From positions 120,273-184,272 of the forward strand of contig JAZNZX010000038.1 of the NCBI GenBank assembly GCA_045595185.1: a DNA stretch of 64,000 nucleotides, given 5' to 3'. This document shows positions 7,033 to 13,488 of the stretch, one piece after another; positions within the stretch are counted from its first letter, which is position 1; the number at the start of each line of letters is the position of its first letter. This stretch comes from Fimenecus sp045595185. GTDB lineage: Bacteria; Bacillota; Clostridia; Oscillospirales; Acutalibacteraceae. The notes beneath the pieces were generated by a model, which worked only from the letters and a program-made list of their open reading frames with translations, did not search any database and was not told the origin of the DNA. The translations under genes and the position numbers were made by a program.

Positions 7033-7168
7033 AAGATACGTACAGCAATCTATAATAGTTTCTGGAATTGTTAATCCCCGTGTCGTGGGTTCGAGTCCCA
7101 CTCGTTGCGCCTATGGAGCAACGGTAGCTCAGTCGGTAGAGCAGGTTATAAACGAAAAACGTATCTTG
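7033..7168 (+). ncRNA. CAGCAA element copy 2 carrying a circularly permuted tRNA
   Basis: Terminal stem AAGATAC/GTATCTT, then GTACAGCAATCTATA. Inside, the tRNA 3' half (T-arm GTGGG-TTCGAGT-CCCAC and acceptor TCGTTGC, 7102-7108) comes before the 5' half (acceptor GCAACGG 7118-7124, D-arm GCTC/GAGC). The acceptor strands pair over 7 bp (one G-T). Anticodon stem strands GGTTA and TAATC sit at the outer ends; the anticodon itself is unclear. Confidence 0.7.
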
Positions 7169-7173
7169 TTTTT

Positions 7174-7250
7174 GCCCCAGTAGTCCAATTGGCAGAGACA
7201 GCGGACTTAAAATCCGTCCAGTGTGGGTTCGAATCCCATCTGGGGCACCA
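7174..7250 (+). tRNA. tRNA-Leu(TAA)
   Basis: GCCCCAG/CTGGGGC acceptor, stem GCGGA/TCCGT with loop CTTAAAA, encoded ACCA; short variable loop for a leucine tRNA. Confidence 0.9.
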
Positions 7251-7281
7251 TTAAACTTTTTTGAAAGGAGAGATAACCGCT

Positions 7282-7788
7282 ATGGAAAAGGAAAAGATTT
7301 TTCGGCGCGGCAATGGAGAAAAGTGTACGCAAAGCGAAATGATTCAGTTTATTGCTGATTATATCGCAGAAGATACAAACGAGACATATGATATTACCGT
7401 AGGTACTGACTCACAGAACCATTCAGCAACCAAGATGGTTGAGGTAATTGCTGTTCACCGTGTTGGACATGGCGGCATTTTCTTCTACCGTACTGAATAC
7501 TTGCAGAAGATTACTTCTCTAAAGCAGAAGATTTATGAGGAGACTTCACGTTCAATTCAGAACGCAACAGGTTTACTTGATGGTGTAGGAGTTATTCTTT
7601 GCGATAAGGATATTCTTATTGATGACCTCAATGTAAACTTCAAGGTTCACTGTGACATTGGTCACTACGGAAAGACAAATCAGCTTATCAGCGAAATCGT
7701 TGCTTGGGTACATTCAGCCGGTTTCGATTGTGCTATCAAGCCAGACAGCTACACAGCTTCTGGTATCGCAAATAAGTTCAGCAAATAA
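7282..7788 (+). CDS. RNase H-like protein, YkuK/DUF458 family
   Basis: Start ATG 7282 is chosen over the in-frame TTG at 7261 because GAAAGGAGAG lies upstream. The protein matches the YkuK (DUF458) family of RNase H-like folds: ITVGTDSQN (residues ~38-46) gives the first acidic residue, VILCDKDILIDDLNV lies mid-protein, and the family's C-terminal block (HCDIGHYGKTN, then KPDSYTASGIANKFSK) ends it. Biochemical role in the family is not established. It sits inside the tRNA array after tRNA-Leu(TAA). Confidence 0.85.
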   Translation: MEKEKIFRRGNGEKCTQSEMIQFIADYIAEDTNETYDITVGTDSQNHSATKMVEVIAVHRVGHGGIFFYRTEYLQKITSLKQKIYEETSRSIQNATGLLDGVGVILCDKDILIDDLNVNFKVHCDIGHYGKTNQLISEIVAWVHSAGFDCAIKPDSYTASGIANKFSK

Positions 7789-7799
7789 AGGAGATTTAT

Positions 7800-7979
7800 A
7801 TGACTGAAGAGCAGAGAAAAGAATTCGTTGAAAAACTTAAAGAGTGTCAGACCAAATACGGCACTGACTTTGAAGCTGCTCATAGTAAGGCAGATGGTAT
7901 ACTGTATGATGTGCTTGTAGCATTAGGCTATGAGGATATCGCAGATGCTTGGGACGATGTCCCTAAATGGTACTGTTAA
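7800..7979 (+). CDS. Small hypothetical protein (59 aa)
   Basis: ATG 7800 follows AAAGGAG and lies 11 bases after the YkuK-like gene, so the two form an operon. Mostly helical and acidic, beginning MTEEQRKEFVEKLKECQTKY. A GCCG/CGGC-type hairpin (about 7987-8005) precedes the next tRNA. Function unknown. Confidence 0.65.
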   Translation: MTEEQRKEFVEKLKECQTKYGTDFEAAHSKADGILYDVLVALGYEDIADAWDDVPKWYC

Positions 7980-8011
7980 TTTAATTCGCCGTCATCTGGC
8001 GGCGAAAAGAT

Positions 8012-8090
8012 GCGGGATTGATGGAATTTAGGTATACATACTTGCCTTAGAAGCAAGGTTTTAGGGGTTCGAATCCCCTATCCCGTACCA
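8012..8090 (+). tRNA. tRNA-Leu(TAG)
   Basis: GCGGGAT/ATCCCGT acceptor, stem CTTGC/GCAAG with loop CTTAGAA (anticodon TAG, reads CUN). ACCA encoded; variable loop unusually short for tRNA-Leu. Confidence 0.85.
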
Positions 8091-8092
8091 GT

Positions 8093-8221
8093 AAGACCGT
8101 TCAGCAATACATATTTCTTTTGCATCAGGAGCACGAATTGGGGGTTCGAGTCCTTCGCCCGCAACCATTATGGCGGGTTGGTGAAAGGGTTATCACGCGT
8201 AATAAGAACAAACCGGTCTTG
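8093..8221 (+). ncRNA. CAGCAA element copy 3 with a permuted tRNA-like insert
   Basis: Terminal stem AAGACCG/CGGTCTT, then TTCAGCAATACATA. A T-arm (GGGGG-TTCGAGT-CCTTC) and ACCA end precede, after a TTAT linker, a 5' half with D-arm GTGA/TCAC. Acceptor complementarity is only GCGG/CCGC. The inner stem TTCTT/AAGAA runs into the would-be anticodon stem. Isotype unresolved; possibly type II. Confidence 0.55.
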
Positions 8222-8244
8222 TTAAACTTTTCATCTTAAAAAAC

Positions 8245-8273
8245 TTGACTTTCAATAAAAATTGTGATATAAT
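8245..8273 (+). promoter_or_regulatory. Sigma-A type promoter P6
   Basis: TTGACT (8245-8250), 17 bp, TATAAT (8268-8273), feeding tRNA-Val and the RNAs after it. Confidence 0.85.
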
Positions 8274-8295
8274 TATTATAGAAAGTTAAGGAAAT

Positions 8296-8371
8296 GCCCG
8301 AATAGCTCAGCTGGGAGAGCACCTCCCTTACAAGGAGGGGGTCGTCGGTTCGAGCCCGGCTTCGGGTACCA
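8296..8371 (+). tRNA. tRNA-Val(TAC)
   Basis: GCCCGAA/TTCGGGT acceptor, stem CCTCC/GGAGG with loop CTTACAA, encoded ACCA. Confidence 0.95.
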
Positions 8372-8731
8372 GTTAGGATTGGTGACATTGTTGGCGATGA
8401 ATCAATCCTCCCTTATAGGGCGTAAGGAACAGCTCATACGATAAGTGAGCAAACCTCCTGTCAGGGTGTTTATATTAGCGGTTGACCTGCTCATTGTGGA
8501 GCCGTTATAGGTTGGCAAGGAAGCAGTGAGTAAGGCGGTCAACGGGAGCGCAGACAGAGTTCCCCGCAGGCGGGAAGGACACTCATTGGGCGAGCCCGAG
8601 GAGTGGATGAAGGAGAGAATCTCGTAATGAGAAGTTCTGTTGGCTACACAGACCAACTGTAAGCGTCTGGTGTTGTGTAGGGCAACCCAAGAGAAAGTCC
8701 TTCCCAAGTGTAGTTTTCTTAAATAATTTAT
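8372..8731 (+). ncRNA. 360-nt structured RNA candidate
   Basis: No credible ORF on the plus strand. Pairings include AGGATTG/CAATCCT near the 5' end, GGTTGACC/GGTCAACG, CCCGC/GCGGG and CTACACA/TGTGTAG. GC content is clearly above the flanking DNA, as in other structured RNAs here. Not identified. Confidence 0.5.
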
Positions 8732-8807
8732 CCGGGTGTAGCGCAACTGGCAGCGCGCGTGCTTTGGGAGCATGAGGCTGGGAGTTCGAGTCTCCCCACT
8801 CGGACCA
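8732..8807 (+). tRNA. tRNA-Pro(TGG), copy 2
   Basis: CCGGGTG/CACTCGG acceptor, loop TTTGGGA, T-arm GGGAG/CTCCC, encoded ACCA. Confidence 0.95.
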
Positions 8808-8809
8808 CT

Positions 8810-8918
8810 AAGGCAGTTACAGCAATACATATACAGGTTAATGAAAAATTTTTGTTGTAAATTCTTCTATTAGGTTCAAATCCTAAAACGCCCATGGCGT
8901 CGTATCTCAACTGTCTTG
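8810..8918 (+). ncRNA. CAGCAA element copy 4 with tRNA-Asn(GTT) permuted in the D-loop
   Basis: Terminal stem AAGGCAGTT/AACTGTCTT (9 bp), then ACAGCAATACATA. The 3' part (about 8834-8893) starts in a D-loop (AGGTTAATGA), then has the anticodon arm AATTT-TTGTTGT-AAATT (anticodon GTT, 8854-8856) and T-arm TTAGG/CCTAA. The 5' part GGCGTCG-TA-TCTC (8896-8908) follows. Acceptor pairing is 5 bp. Confidence 0.65.
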
Positions 8919-9017
8919 ATATTAAACTTAGCTTTAATTATAAGGCTCTAACAGCAAACTATAAAAACAATACCTGAAATATTGAGAAGTAATGTTATAG
9001 AGTCTTGAATTTGAAAT

Positions 9018-9093
9018 GTGCCTGTAACTCAGTTGGTAGAGTACTCGACTTTTAATCGATAAGTCAGGGGTTCGAGCCCCCTCAGGCACACCA
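9018..9093 (+). tRNA. tRNA-Lys(TTT)
   Basis: GTGCCTG/CAGGCAC acceptor, stem CTCGA/TCGAT with loop CTTTTAA, encoded ACCA. Confidence 0.95.
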
Positions 9094-9096
9094 CTT

Positions 9097-9220
9097 AAGA
9101 CACAAACAGCAAGCAATGTACATATTCCAACCAGCTTGTTGCAGGTTCGAGTCCTGCTGGAAGCGCAGCTTCCATAGCTCAACTGGGAGAGCAGCCGGCA
9201 TTAAAATGTATCGTGTCTTG
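9097..9220 (+). ncRNA. CAGCAA element copy 5 with tRNA-Gly(TCC) permuted at position 31/32
   Basis: Terminal stem AAGACAC/GTGTCTT, then AAACAGCAAGCAATG and inner stem TACAT/ATGTA. The 3' half (loop ATTCCAA 9124-9130, stem CCAGC, T-arm GCAGG/CCTGC, acceptor TGGAAGC 9158-9164) comes first. After only three bases (GCA) comes the 5' half (GCTTCCA 9168-9174, D-arm, stem GCCGG 9194-9198). The acceptor pairs perfectly over 7 bp. Confidence 0.75.
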
Positions 9221-9245
9221 CCCTACTTATTAAGGAGGGGTTATA

Positions 9246-9446
9246 ATGAAATACGCAAGAAAATGTCCTATCTGTCACAGAGAAGCAACTAAGAGAATTG
9301 GTAAGCTTGATTTCTGTGATACTCATGCGAAGAACGTTCGTAAGAATCATGATAAGTATATTTGGACTGATGAACACATTTATACTATGGTAACTGAGCA
9401 TGGTAAGTGTGCAGTTTACAGAGATTATCTTATCAGCGTTTATTAA
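9246..9446 (+). CDS. Small Cys/His-rich, possibly zinc-binding protein (66 aa)
   Basis: ATG 9246 follows AAGGAGGGG. The N-terminus has CPICHREA and then DFCDTH, a CxxC plus CxxH arrangement that could bind one zinc ion. The rest is basic then acidic. Lies between CAGCAA element copy 5 and tRNA-Ser. No specific family recognised. Confidence 0.7.
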   Translation: MKYARKCPICHREATKRIGKLDFCDTHAKNVRKNHDKYIWTDEHIYTMVTEHGKCAVYRDYLISVY

Positions 9447-9447
9447 T

Positions 9448-9536
9448 GTGGGGGTGGGTGAGTTGGCTTAAACCAGTTCCCTGCTAAGGAACCGACCCGC
9501 AAGGGTCCGAGGGTTCGAATCCCTCCCCTCACGCCA
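9448..9536 (+). tRNA. tRNA-Ser(GCT)
   Basis: GTGGGGG/CCCTCAC acceptor, loop CTGCTAA, long variable arm (GACCC-GCAA-GGGTC), encoded GCCA. Confidence 0.95.
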
Positions 9537-9545
9537 ATTTAATAT

Positions 9546-9633
9546 GCCGTGGTACCTTAGTGGGGAGGAGGCGCGGTCTTGAAAACCGTCGCCCTGAAAG
9601 GGGCTGAGAGTTCGAATCTCTCCCACGGCGCCA
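9546..9633 (+). tRNA. tRNA-Ser(TGA)
   Basis: GCCGTGG/CCACGGC acceptor, loop CTTGAAA, long variable arm, encoded GCCA. Confidence 0.95.
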
Positions 9634-9640
9634 ATTTTAT

Positions 9641-9718
9641 ACTGTTGTAGCTCAGCCGGTTAGTAGCAGCCCCCTTATAAGAGGCAGGTCGGTGGTTCGA
9701 GTCCACCCAGCAGTACCA
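9641..9718 (+). tRNA. tRNA-Ile(TAT)
   Basis: ACTGTTG/CAGCAGT acceptor, loop CTTATAA on stem GCCCC/GAGGC with one mismatch, encoded ACCA. Reads the rare AUA codon. Confidence 0.85.
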
Positions 9719-9720
9719 CA

Positions 9721-9814
9721 ACGATAGACACAGCAATACATAAAAATTCTTAGCATATGAACGCAGGTTCGACTCCTTGCGAAAAAAGCCACGGTGGCAA
9801 AGACCTCTATCGTG
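9721..9814 (+). ncRNA. CAGCAA element copy 6, degenerate tRNA insert
   Basis: Terminal stem ACGATAGA/TCTATCGT, then CACAGCAATACATA. A T-arm-like GCAGG-TTCGACTC-CTTGC is present, and GCCAC/GTGGC could be the end of an acceptor. No D or anticodon arm can be drawn, so the insert is decayed or is not a tRNA. Confidence 0.45.
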
Positions 9815-9825
9815 ATTTACCATAT

Positions 9826-9904
9826 TACTCCGTCGCCAAGAGGGCTTAAGGCACCGGTCTCTAAAACCGGCATTTCCTCGGTTCGAATCCGAGCGGAGTA
9901 ACCA
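9826..9904 (+). tRNA. Amber suppressor tRNA, anticodon CTA, glutamine-type
   Basis: TACTCCG/CGGAGTA acceptor, stem CCGGT/ACCGG with loop CTCTAAA. Anticodon CTA (9861-9863) pairs with UAG. T-arm CTCGG/CCGAG, ACCA encoded. U1-A72 and the TCGCCAAG...AAGGCA D-arm match tRNA-Gln(TTG) at 5770, so charging with Gln is likely. It explains how the in-frame TAGs of the late genes are decoded. Confidence 0.93.
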
Positions 9905-9909
9905 ACAAT

Positions 9910-9970
9910 GACGGGTCAGCAATCATTAGAAAAATCATTTCGCGCCCACTTTTGCGGAGTATTTACCGTC
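9910..9970 (+). ncRNA. CAGCAA element copy 7, short, no tRNA
   Basis: Terminal stem GACGG/CCGTC, then GTCAGCAATCATTA and an internal CGC/GCG hairpin. Only 61 nt, no T-arm. It follows the suppressor tRNA directly. Confidence 0.45.
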
Positions 9971-9996
9971 GAGTCTTAATAAGAAAGGAGAACATT

Positions 9997-10242
9997 ATGT
10001 TCGTTACAGTTCAGTTCAAAAATAAGCAGCTTATCTTTGGCGGCAGAACTTATGACTATGAAGTCGTAGGTGATGTACCTAAGAAGGGCGATGTAATTCG
10101 TATGCTTTCAGAGGACGGCACTAAGGCGGTATGTAATGGTACTCGTGTTAAGGTCGTCGATGTAAAGCCTACATCGACGTTTTCTATTCAGAAGATAAGT
10201 TGCATTCAGAGTTCTCTTGATGAACCTTCTCTCGGCAAGTAA
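9997..10242 (+). CDS. Small beta-rich hypothetical protein (81 aa)
   Basis: ATG 9997 is preferred over the upstream in-frame ATG at 9952 because GAAAGGAG lies 8 bases upstream. Alternating pattern (FVTVQFKNKQLIFGGRTYDY) with VPKKGDVI mid-protein suggests a small beta domain. Its TAA lies one base before the tmRNA 5' end. Function unknown. Confidence 0.7.
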   Translation: MFVTVQFKNKQLIFGGRTYDYEVVGDVPKKGDVIRMLSEDGTKAVCNGTRVKVVDVKPTSTFSIQKISCIQSSLDEPSLGK

Positions 10243-10243
10243 T

Positions 10244-10594
10244 GGGGATGTAAAGGTTTCGACAGGCTTTGAAATCGCTTCAAGCAAGTAGGTGGCACCT
10301 TTAGCCAAACTTAAATATAAACGCAAATACTTATGCACTTGCTGCCTAATCGGCAGCGTCAATAAGAGTTCTGTAATTTACTAATAAAGAAGAATTCTTA
10401 ACTCTTTCGACTTATTCTTTATTCTGTGAGCCGGCTTGGTGACGACTCATTCGTATCAATGACCAATACGTCTCCACCATTCGTGGTCCCGAAAGAGCGT
10501 GGAAGAAAGAGAACAGGGTCGGGAATCCTAAACTTGTAGATAAGAAGTTGAGGAAGGGGTTTGGACAGGAGTTCGATTCTCCTCATCTCCACCA
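10244..10594 (+). ncRNA. ssrA: tmRNA (ssrA)
   Basis: The tRNA-like ends are GGGGATG...TTCGACAGG at the 5' side and a T-arm with CATCTCC-ACCA at the 3' side; the acceptor pairs over 7 bp. The tag reading frame at 10323-10349 encodes ANTYALAA then TAA, the usual AxxxALAA form. Length 351 nt is normal. tmRNA rescues stalled ribosomes; the tag ends in TAA, so TAG recoding does not affect it. A phage copy is unusual. Confidence 0.95.
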
Positions 10595-10615
10595 AAATTT
10601 TAATCTCAGAAAATC

Positions 10616-10644
10616 TTGACAAATTTCAAAATTTTTGCTATAAT
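10616..10644 (+). promoter_or_regulatory. Sigma-A type promoter P7
   Basis: TTGACA (10616-10621), 17 bp, TATAAT (10639-10644); drives 10676-11847. Confidence 0.85.
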
Positions 10645-10675
10645 TATTATAGAAAATGAGAAAGGGAGAGATTGA

Positions 10676-11011
10676 ATGAGAGTAAAAACACATCTCATTG
10701 TCACTGACCAGTATGAAGAATACTCTGTTAAGTGGCATAGACGATTACTTGACAGCAATCCCAAACTGATTAACGGTGTTCCGCTTTTTATTCTTATCCG
10801 TCATAGCGGCGGCAGAATGGAGCTTAATACTATTGACTTACCTTATCTTGAAAAGGCAGCGAAGAAGTTTACCTTTCCAAGAGGTAGAGGTTCTGTTACA
10901 ACAGACAAGACCGATATCTACATCAAGGAAGTTGATGGTAATGAAAAGCTAATGGCTACGGTCACTCATAATCATATTCGCAAATATGCCCCTATGTATG
11001 ACGAGATATAA
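10676..11011 (+). CDS. Hypothetical protein (111 aa)
   Basis: First gene after P7, ribosome site AAAGGGAGAG. Basic, with LIVTDQYEEYSVKWHRRLL near the start and a C-terminal HNHIRKYAP. No recognised family. Confidence 0.75.
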   Translation: MRVKTHLIVTDQYEEYSVKWHRRLLDSNPKLINGVPLFILIRHSGGRMELNTIDLPYLEKAAKKFTFPRGRGSVTTDKTDIYIKEVDGNEKLMATVTHNHIRKYAPMYDEI

Positions 11012-11024
11012 AGGAGAGATTATC

Positions 11025-11192
11025 ATGGAAAGAACATTTGTACTCAGAGCAAAAACAGCAGAGGGCTTCGGCGGCAAGGAGTTCTATACCGAGCAGGTTG
11101 TAACGACTGATACCCCTGAAGCAATCAAGCGTGCTAAGAGAGAGTTCGCTCTCAAGTATGGCGTCGAAATCGATTCTGTCGAGGTGCTGTGA
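11025..11192 (+). CDS. Small hypothetical protein (55 aa)
   Basis: ATG 11025 follows AAAGGAGAG. Shape is strand-helix-strand (TFVLRAKTAEGFGG, then TPEAIKRAKREFALKYG). It ends in TGA one base before the next ATG; tightly packed operon from P7. Confidence 0.7.
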   Translation: MERTFVLRAKTAEGFGGKEFYTEQVVTTDTPEAIKRAKREFALKYGVEIDSVEVL

Positions 11193-11193
11193 T

Positions 11194-11313
11194 ATGAAGG
11201 GTATAATCATTGCCGGAGTTATCTGGCTCGTAACAGCGTTCTTCGCATGGGTCTTCTGCAAGGCGGCAGGAGACGCAGATGATTTTCTCGGCACGAGAGA
11301 CGGAGAGGAGTAA
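11194..11313 (+). CDS. Very small membrane protein (39 aa)
   Basis: MKGIIIAGVIWLVTAFFAWV is a single membrane helix followed by an acidic tail. Starts at 11194, directly after the preceding stop. Function unknown. Confidence 0.6.
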   Translation: MKGIIIAGVIWLVTAFFAWVFCKAAGDADDFLGTRDGEE

Positions 11314-11316
11314 ACT

Positions 11317-11847
11317 ATGGGACTTGACTATGAAATCAGCGTGAAGCTGAAACGAAGAAAGGATAACGAAGTTGTTGCCAACTTTGAAATTGCTTACTGG
11401 CGTAAGTGTTGGGCACTTCGCACTAAGACAATGCAGGTTGCAATGGCAAATAAAGAGAATGTAATCTCATATGATGAAGACTGGCAGCTTGAGGTTAAGC
11501 CTGAAGCTCTTGAGGACATCATCGAAACTCTTTCTGCCGCCGTGGCAGACAGGAATGATGAACTGTTTACAGATTCAATCTGGGGTGCTCATTCTGCTCG
11601 ACAGATTACTATTCGTCAGCTTTCAAGACTTTGTGCTTGGGATAATCTTTTTGCTCGCTTCGAAGATATTCTGGCTTGTGAGAGCATCGAGGACAGAGAA
11701 CATTATCTCAGCCACGGAGTTATCGAAGATGTAATCCGTGATATTGAAGACGAGGGCGACTACCCTGATACAAAATTCAATCTTCACGATGTGTTGATGA
11801 CTCTTGAAGAGTATGAGTTCTCAATCGAAATCATAAATTCTTATTGA
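11317..11847 (+). CDS. Hypothetical protein, MGLDxEI family (176 aa)
   Basis: Begins MGLDYEISVKLKRRK and has an AYWRKCWALR block. The same MGLDxEI start, a Cys-Trp segment and an acidic Tyr-rich C-terminus recur at 19763, so the two look like distant paralogues. Ribosome site GAGAGGAG. Function unknown. Confidence 0.75.
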   Translation: MGLDYEISVKLKRRKDNEVVANFEIAYWRKCWALRTKTMQVAMANKENVISYDEDWQLEVKPEALEDIIETLSAAVADRNDELFTDSIWGAHSARQITIRQLSRLCAWDNLFARFEDILACESIEDREHYLSHGVIEDVIRDIEDEGDYPDTKFNLHDVLMTLEEYEFSIEIINSY

Positions 11848-11856
11848 GTTAAGAGC

Positions 11857-11885
11857 TTTACAAAAAATAAAAATTGTGTTATAAT
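11857..11885 (+). promoter_or_regulatory. Sigma-A type promoter P8
   Basis: TTTACA (11857-11862), 17 bp, TATAAT (11880-11885); upstream of tRNA-Cys. Confidence 0.8.
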
Positions 11886-11954
11886 TATTATAGAATAAAG
11901 GGAAAGGGCTGACTGAGAGAGCAGCCAGCCCAGTTCCTTCTCGTATCTTTTGGA

Positions 11955-12029
11955 GATTCCGTCGTCAAGAGGCTAAGACACCGGTCTGCAAAACCGGAGT
12001 CGTGGGTTCGACTCCCACCGGAATCTCCA
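11955..12029 (+). tRNA. tRNA-Cys(GCA)
   Basis: GATTCCG/CGGAATC acceptor, stem CCGGT/ACCGG with loop CTGCAAA, encoded TCCA. Flanking sequences (CTCGTATCTTTTGG upstream, CCAAAGGATATGAG downstream) extend the acceptor into a long helix in the precursor. Confidence 0.95.
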
Positions 12030-12188
12030 AAGGATATGAGAAAAGGGCGTCCAGTTGAAAAGTAAAAACTGGTGAAAATCGGGTATGACTTGGTATAGCG
12101 GATTTCTCAAAGCTGCCATGGAAGTGGCGATTAAACTATACTAAAGTTCTCCAATAGCGTAAGGTGCGACACCTTGCCGTCCACCGAA
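12030..12188 (+). ncRNA. 159-nt structured spacer RNA
   Basis: Between tRNA-Cys and tRNA-Arg. Contains hairpins such as CCAGTT/AACTGG and AAGGTG/CACCTT. No ORF. Identity unknown. Confidence 0.35.
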
Positions 12189-12263
12189 GCCCCGTTCGTT
12201 CAACGGATAGGATATGAAGCTACGAACTTTAAGATAGTGGTTCGATTCCACTACGGGGTGCCA
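12189..12263 (+). tRNA. tRNA-Arg(ACG)
   Basis: GCCCCGT/ACGGGGT acceptor, stem TGAAG/CTTTA with loop CTACGAA, encoded GCCA. A34 would need deamination to inosine by the host. Confidence 0.85.
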
Positions 12264-12285
12264 AAAATTTCAAAATTAAAAATAG

Positions 12286-12314
12286 TTGACTTTTTCCAAA
12301 ATTTTTGCTATAAT
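12286..12314 (+). promoter_or_regulatory. Sigma-A type promoter P9
   Basis: TTGACT (12286-12291), 17 bp, TATAAT (12309-12314); drives 12341. Confidence 0.85.
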
Positions 12315-12340
12315 TATTATAGAAAGTGAGGGAAAGGAAA

Positions 12341-12613
12341 ATGAGATTTGACATTGAAGCAACTTGGGTTCATAACCCAACAGGAATAACAGAGTCAGTT
12401 ACCTTACCAGTTTTTTGCTCTCCTACGTCAACACCTCTTGATAGAGGTTATGCGGCGGATAGTGTAAGCGATGAATGGTATTATGATTCTGCTACTGAAG
12501 CTGCTATGACTTGGTACAATGAAAACTGTATGGACCTTGAGGGTGTTACTCTTGATGATTTTGTTGACGGTTTTCTTGAAGACTGCTCTATGGAGTGGCA
12601 CTTAAAAGTATAA
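12341..12613 (+). CDS. Hypothetical protein (90 aa)
   Basis: ATG 12341 follows AAAGGAAA; the earlier in-frame codon at 12326 lies too close to the promoter. Soluble acidic protein beginning MRFDIEATWVHNPTG. No family recognised. Confidence 0.7.
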   Translation: MRFDIEATWVHNPTGITESVTLPVFCSPTSTPLDRGYAADSVSDEWYYDSATEAAMTWYNENCMDLEGVTLDDFVDGFLEDCSMEWHLKV

Positions 12614-12845
12614 GCGAAAGGTTGTTGTTGCACACCGCCTTTAAAAGGAAAGCATCTGACGCTCACCAAATAGTGTGAGTGACCTGTCGTCAAGAGGGCG
12701 ACACCTTCCGACTTAGGTGATATCGGTATCCGTCTTGCGGAGAATAGTAGGGTTGGAGTTGTTGCCGAGCAAGTTGCGGTACCCTACAAGTGGGTGTGGA
12801 ATTCCCCGACTAACTGTAAACATCCTATATGCAAGTTAGATAAAT
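12614..12845 (+). ncRNA. 232-nt structured spacer RNA
   Basis: No ORF. Contains a CTCAC/GTGAG hairpin and a segment (GTCGTCAAGAGGGCGACACC) resembling a tRNA D-arm without a matching T-arm. Identity unknown. Confidence 0.35.
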
Positions 12846-12923
12846 CGCGGCATCGTCTAATTGGTTAAGGATACCAGCCTTTCAAGTTGGAGATTACGGG
12901 TTCGAGCCCCGTTGCCGTGACCA
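12846..12923 (+). tRNA. tRNA-Glu(TTC), copy 2
   Basis: CGCGGCA/TGCCGTG acceptor, stem CCAGC/GTTGG with loop CTTTCAA, encoded ACCA. Confidence 0.92.
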
Positions 12924-12928
12924 TATAA

Positions 12929-13003
12929 TTCCGTTTCGTCTAACAGGTAGGACACCGGTCTCTGAAGCCGTGAATGGGAGTTCGAGTCTCTCAGCGGAAA
13001 CCA
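12929..13003 (+). tRNA. tRNA-Gln(CTG)
   Basis: TTCCGTT/AGCGGAA acceptor with U1-A72, loop CTCTGAA, encoded ACCA. Confidence 0.9.
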
Positions 13004-13025
13004 AAAACCAATAGGAGGGATTGAT

Positions 13026-13190
13026 ATGAAAGGCTCAAAGCGTAACAGATGGCTCAAAGATGGTCTTAAAGTCTCCAGACATTGGTACAAGAAAATGTGG
13101 AACAGAAGGGTAAGACACTGCAAAACAACTTATTCTCACTGTGACTACAAAAGACTTGCTGGTGTAAGCCAGTTAGTTGGCATTCCTTGA
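13026..13190 (+). CDS. Small basic protein (54 aa)
   Basis: ATG 13026 follows AGGAGGG, stop TGA 13188-13190. Very basic (SKRNRWLKDGLKVSRHWYKK), with HCKTTYSHC towards the end as possible metal ligands; looks nucleic-acid binding. Lies between tRNA-Gln and tRNA-Arg. Confidence 0.6.
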   Translation: MKGSKRNRWLKDGLKVSRHWYKKMWNRRVRHCKTTYSHCDYKRLAGVSQLVGIP

Positions 13191-13191
13191 T

Positions 13192-13266
13192 GCCCCGATA
13201 GTTCAACGGACAGAACAAGCGCCTTCTAAGCGTTAAATCGTGGTTCGATTCCACGCCGGGGTGCCA
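13192..13266 (+). tRNA. tRNA-Arg(TCT)
   Basis: GCCCCGA/CCGGGGT acceptor, loop CTTCTAA, T-arm CGTGG/CCACG, encoded GCCA. Confidence 0.92.
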
Positions 13267-13412
13267 AATAGTAAGTAGCAAAATCAATATATCTTGGTGT
13301 TAGCGCTGACAATGAGATTGAGGTTTTGGAAAGAAAGTCGTATGACTGTCAGCATTGGCTTTTGAGCGTTGCGGTAGGAACTTTATGTCGCTGCACCTAC
13401 TTACTTTTATAT
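13267..13412 (+). ncRNA. 146-nt structured RNA with GTAAGTAG/CTACTTAC closing stem
   Basis: The closing stem spans about 13271-13404. AAAATCAATATA after the 5' strand recalls the CAGCAA element, and GCTGAC/GTCAGC pairs inside. No T-arm is visible, so it is not assigned to that family. Confidence 0.4.
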
Positions 13413-13488
13413 ACCAGTATAGCTCAGTTGGTAGAGCATCCGCTTCATACGCGGCAGGTCATCGGTTCGAGCCCGGTTACTGGTACCA
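13413..13488 (+). tRNA. tRNA-Met(CAT), elongator type
   Basis: ACCAGTA/TACTGGT acceptor, stem TCCGC/GCGGC with loop TTCATAC, encoded ACCA. An Ile2-type role (modified C34) cannot be excluded. Confidence 0.9.

Noticed and set aside
8690..8712. AGAGAAAGTCC resembling the RNase P RNA GAGGAAAGTCC box
   Set aside because: Other RNase P RNA landmarks (CR-IV, CR-V, closing helix P1) are not found around it.
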